From: Desulfuromusa sp.
GTDB lineage: Bacteria; Desulfobacterota; Desulfuromonadia; Desulfuromonadales; Geopsychrobacteraceae
DNA: 7,008 nt
Direction of reading: 5' to 3'
NCBI GenBank assembly: GCA_029934095.1
Contig: JAOZMV010000073.1
Coordinates: forward strand, 1 to 7,008
Shown: positions 5,613 to 7,008 of the stretch, piece by piece
Numbering within the stretch: the stretch's first letter is position 1
How the letters are laid out: every line of letters begins with the position of its first letter
Notes under the pieces: generated by a model
The model's database searches: none
The model's input: the letters and a program-made list of their open reading frames with translations, nothing else
What the model was told of the DNA's origin: nothing
Made by a program: the position numbers and the translations under genes

Positions 5613-5662
5613 GCGGATCTCTACTTCATAAGGGAGATGGTGACTGAAGGTCGGATGAGGGG
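5613..5662. repeat. REP-like intergenic element, degenerate copy 2
   Basis: It aligns without gaps to 1581-1630 with 40 of 50 identical positions and has the same position relative to the activator array and terminator. Several changes break the first hairpin stem, and the GGCC hairpin has become GACT-GAA-GGTC, so it is probably an old copy. Confidence 0.6.
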
Positions 5663-5695
5663 AAAACACTTTAGCGTTGATTCTGCAGAAGAAAT

Positions 5696-5732
5696 AAAAA
5701 GGCGGATCGATTCTTTTACAACCGACCCGCCT
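5696..5732 (-). terminator. Rho-independent terminator after C2
   Basis: A 13-bp stem (5720-5732 with 5700-5712, two wobble pairs) has a 7-base loop and is followed by a T-run on the - strand (5700-5696). It belongs to the same sequence family as the terminators at 1668-1700 and 6884-6919. Confidence 0.9.
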
Positions 5733-5755
5733 GAGGAGATGAATTTTTACTTGTC

Positions 5756-5980
5756 TTAATTGAGTTGTTCCTGTTTACGACTGAAAATACCTTTCACTAT
5801 TCCATAGCCTAAAGCAAACACTGGGATAAGCTGAAGAAAGATAATCAATCCACAAACACCTAAGAACAAGTAGACCAGAGTCATGCTGTTATCTTCCCGT
5901 GCCCCGGTTGCTGCAAAAGCAGGGAGAACTGTGCTGAGAAGGAGGATTCCGGAAAGACTGAGTTGGGTTATTTTTTTCAT
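5756..5980 (-). CDS. Family C small exported membrane protein, copy 2 (C2)
   Basis: This 74-residue paralogue of C1 has a signal peptide at 1-23 (ending AFA), then GAREDNSM (26-33), one hydrophobic segment at about 35-60 with LQLIPVFALG, and a basic GIVKGIFSRKQ tail. AAGGAG 6 nt upstream supports the start. It lies 50 nt after B2b and is probably the last gene of the B2a-B2b-C2 operon. Its 3' end is identical over at least 55 nt to C3 at the window edge. Residues 39-67 align without gaps to residues 38-66 of B2a with 14 of 29 identical (shared LQxIP and GIVKG), so C and the B membrane module probably share ancestry. Function unknown. Confidence 0.82.
   Translation of the reverse strand: MKKITQLSLSGILLLSTVLPAFAATGAREDNSMTLVYLFLGVCGLIIFLQLIPVFALGYGIVKGIFSRKQEQLN
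5765..5819. repeat. Direct repeat shared by C2 and C3, copy 1
   Basis: These 55 nt, in the 3' coding part of C2, are identical to 6954-7008. The match reaches the window edge and may be longer. Confidence 0.9.
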
Positions 5981-6030
5981 GACGTGCTCCTTTTATGATT
6001 ATGTCAATAATGTTTTCAGCTTTTTACCGT

Positions 6031-6411
6031 CTAGTAAGCTTGGACCGCACATTCCACTGCGGAACGGAGCTCTTCGTTGTCTTCCTGGCTATGCGGCTTC
6101 AAAGCATGGTAGAAAATTCCATCTTCACGAATCCGCTTCAAGGTTTCCAGGGAACTGTCATCTGAAACCAGAATGATGCGAAGGTTTTTATTGCACTTAC
6201 GCATCAAGGCGATCACGTCAACCGAGGCGATTTTTTCTTCAAACGAATCACCCAGGATAACCAGTGGCTCATGCTTCTGAACTATTTTTGCAATCGCATA
6301 AGCAGCAGAAGCGGTGGTTTCAACTTCAAAGTGTGAATTCTCAAAGAACTCAGCCATTTGCTTGCGTGCAACACTATCACCGTCAGCTATTAATAATTTT
6401 CGTGCTTTCAT
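6031..6411 (-). CDS. Stand-alone receiver-like domain, family B split form, second part (B2b)
   Basis: This 126-residue CheY-like protein corresponds to residues 86-210 of B1. Receiver positions: LLIAD with Asp10 (next residue Gly rather than a second acid), the phospho-acceptor position with Asp55 (LVILGDSF), Ser83 (LVSDDSS) and Lys105-Pro106 (ALKP). Unlike B1 it keeps the acceptor aspartate, so phosphorylation is possible although the acidic pocket is incomplete. No output domain is present. The ATG at 6411 overlaps the B2a stop (ATGA, 6411-6408), and GGAG lies 7 nt upstream, so coupled translation is likely. C2 follows after 50 nt. Alternatively this is a recent frameshift break of a B1-like gene, but the overlap, ribosome site and intact domain argue for function. 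Confidence 0.8.
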   Translation of the reverse strand: MKARKLLIADGDSVARKQMAEFFENSHFEVETTASAAYAIAKIVQKHEPLVILGDSFEEKIASVDVIALMRKCNKNLRIILVSDDSSLETLKRIREDGIFYHALKPHSQEDNEELRSAVECAVQAY

Positions 6412-6665
6412 AATTTTGCTCCGTTCTCAGTTAGCGATCCACTATGATTCGCTCTGGCTTCTGCATTGAAGAAAACCCCCTTGACGATACCGATAAACTG
6501 AAAAGCTGCGGGGATACACTGTAGACCGATGATTCCACCAAAGAAAATGACGAAGAATTTTGTCAGTGGCGTAATACCCAGACCAAAATCACAAAGCACG
6601 AAAGTCCCAACAAGTGCCAATGCGATTAAAACAGCAACCAATCTATAGATATTCTTTTTATTCAT
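6408..6665 (-). CDS. Two-helix small membrane protein, family B split form, first part (B2a)
   Basis: This 85-residue protein matches the N-terminal module of B1. Hydrophobic segments lie at about 8-28 and 36-60, separated by a short ITPLTK loop, and are followed by GIVKGVFF and a polar tail (67-85) like the B1 linker. AGGAGG 5 nt before the ATG is a strong ribosome site. It is the first gene after the sigma-54 promoter at 6711-6727, followed by B2b (4-nt overlap) and C2. Its second helix resembles family C (LQxIP, GIVKG). It may anchor or partner the B2b receiver at the membrane, as covalent linkage does in B1 (inference). No known family recognised. Confidence 0.8.
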   Translation of the reverse strand: MNKKNIYRLVAVLIALALVGTFVLCDFGLGITPLTKFFVIFFGGIIGLQCIPAAFQFIGIVKGVFFNAEARANHSGSLTENGAKL

Positions 6666-6710
6666 AACGTCCTCCTAAGAAGATGATTTGTTTGTCTTAT
6701 CCTTCTATAT

Positions 6711-6727
6711 AGCAACTGGCATGCCAA
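6711..6727 (-). promoter_or_regulatory. Sigma-54 promoter of the B2a-B2b-C2 operon
   Basis: The - strand reads TTGGCATGCCAGTTGCT: TGGCATG at -24, a perfect TTGCT at -12, and GG-N10-GC spacing (GC 6712-6713, GG 6724-6725). Transcription should start near 6700. Confidence 0.9.
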
Positions 6728-6809
6728 GTCTGAGAAAATAATAAAATACTGTAATATCAATCAGTTATAGATTTTTCACTTTGGGGGCGTCCTTTACCCA
6801 ACAAGATCT

Positions 6810-6834
6810 TTCCTGTTGTGCAGGAATATTCCTG
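6810..6834. promoter_or_regulatory. Upstream activator site for the B2a promoter
   Basis: TTCCTG-N5-CAGGAATATTCCTG starts 85 bp upstream of the -24 GG. The stretch from TTTACC through CCTGAG is almost identical to that upstream of A2, although the genes downstream are unrelated. Confidence 0.8.
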
Positions 6835-6883
6835 AGAAGTCGGAATAGATTCTTCTGTTCTCCTCGTTTTTGGGAGTGGAATT

Positions 6884-6919
6884 AAAAACGGGCCGATCCT
6901 TTTCAGAACCGACCCGTTT
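6884..6919 (-). terminator. Rho-independent terminator after C3
   Basis: A 14-bp stem pairs 6906-6919 with 6886-6899, with three wobble pairs and a 6-base loop, followed by a T-run (6888-6884) on the - strand. It belongs to the same family as the terminators after C2 and the cytochrome operon. Confidence 0.9.
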
Positions 6920-6944
6920 AAGAGGAGAAGTTTTCTGGTTGATT

Positions 6945-7008
6945 CTAGCCAGTTTGTTCCTGTTTACGACTGAAAATACCTTTCACTATTCCATAGCCTA
7001 AAGCAAAC
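6945..7008 (-). CDS. Family C small membrane protein, copy 3 (C3), 3' end only
   Basis: The last 20 codons are present: FALGYGIVKGIFSRKQEQTG and a TAG at 6947-6945; the rest is beyond the window. The first 18 residues equal C2, and the DNA is identical for 55 nt. Its presence means the array of B/C-type cassettes continues upstream of this window, probably with another B gene. It has its own terminator at 6884-6919. Confidence 0.85.
   Translation of the reverse strand, partial: FALGYGIVKGIFSRKQEQTG
6954..7008. repeat. Direct repeat shared by C2 and C3, copy 2
   Basis: Identical to 5765-5819 and cut by the window edge. Confidence 0.9.

Larger units (their letters stand above)
4939..5758 (-). 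repeat. Duplicated A-module block, copy 2
   Basis: This is the partner of 910-1739, following C2 instead of cytochrome b. The gene-free stretch 5407-5755 contains only the promoter, activator array, REP-like element and C2 terminator of this block; the open + strand frame across it is not credible as a gene. Confidence 0.75.

Noticed and set aside
1581..5662. CRISPR array or insertion-sequence ends
   Set aside because: Only two diverged copies 4 kb apart, no regular spacers, and no transposase or terminal inverted repeats in the window.
5490..5759. Open + strand frame of 89 codons
   Set aside because: It covers the A2 enhancer, REP-like copy 2 and the C2 terminator, all of which are explained as non-coding regulatory DNA.
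6408..6420. Programmed -1 frameshift joining B2a and B2b
   Set aside because: The GCA AAA TTA TGA context is not a canonical X-XXY-YYZ slippery heptamer; an ATGA start with its own GGAG is the simpler explanation.

Overview
This window looks like chromosomal DNA of a bacterium of the Desulfuromonadales/Geobacterales type (metal- or electrode-respiring former Deltaproteobacteria). That assignment is inferred from a heptaheme c-type cytochrome paired with a four-heme-ligand membrane cytochrome b, and from the density of sigma-54 (RpoN) promoters. No rRNA, tRNA, CRISPR array or transposase was seen.

Layout. On the + strand, positions 1-847 hold the 3' end of an unidentified gene coupled by an ATGA overlap to a TIM-barrel sugar phosphate isomerase/epimerase-like gene, ending at a bidirectional terminator (851-886). 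Everything from 910 to the end lies on the - strand and is transcribed right to left. In transcription order: the tail of a small membrane protein (C3, 6945-7008) and its terminator; a sigma-54 promoter driving B2a-B2b-C2; a sigma-54 promoter driving A2; a sigma-54 promoter driving B1-C1; a terminator; a two-gene cytochrome operon (heptaheme cytochrome c, then cytochrome b, resembling Geobacter CbcA/CbcB); a terminator; and a sigma-54 promoter driving A1.

The striking feature is a set of repeated cassettes of three short membrane protein families, called A, B and C here. A (two copies, about 86% identical) is a multi-spanning membrane protein of 155 residues. B is a two-helix membrane module joined to a CheY-like receiver domain; it is one polypeptide in B1 and two ATGA-overlapping genes in B2, a difference of one net nucleotide at the junction. 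C (two full copies and one partial) is a secreted or inner-membrane protein of about 75 residues, whose membrane segment resembles that of B.

Four sigma-54 promoters have GG-N10-GC cores, and each has an upstream array built on TTCCTG-N5-CAGGAA, the geometry of an enhancer-binding-protein site. The array lies exactly 85 bp upstream of the -24 GG at three promoters and 106 bp at the fourth, a difference of two helical turns. This suggests a local RpoN regulon under one NtrC-type activator encoded outside the window. Placement around a quinol-oxidising type bc cytochrome pair suggests a role in respiratory electron transfer or its sensing. That role is inference; the functions of A, B and C are unknown to me.
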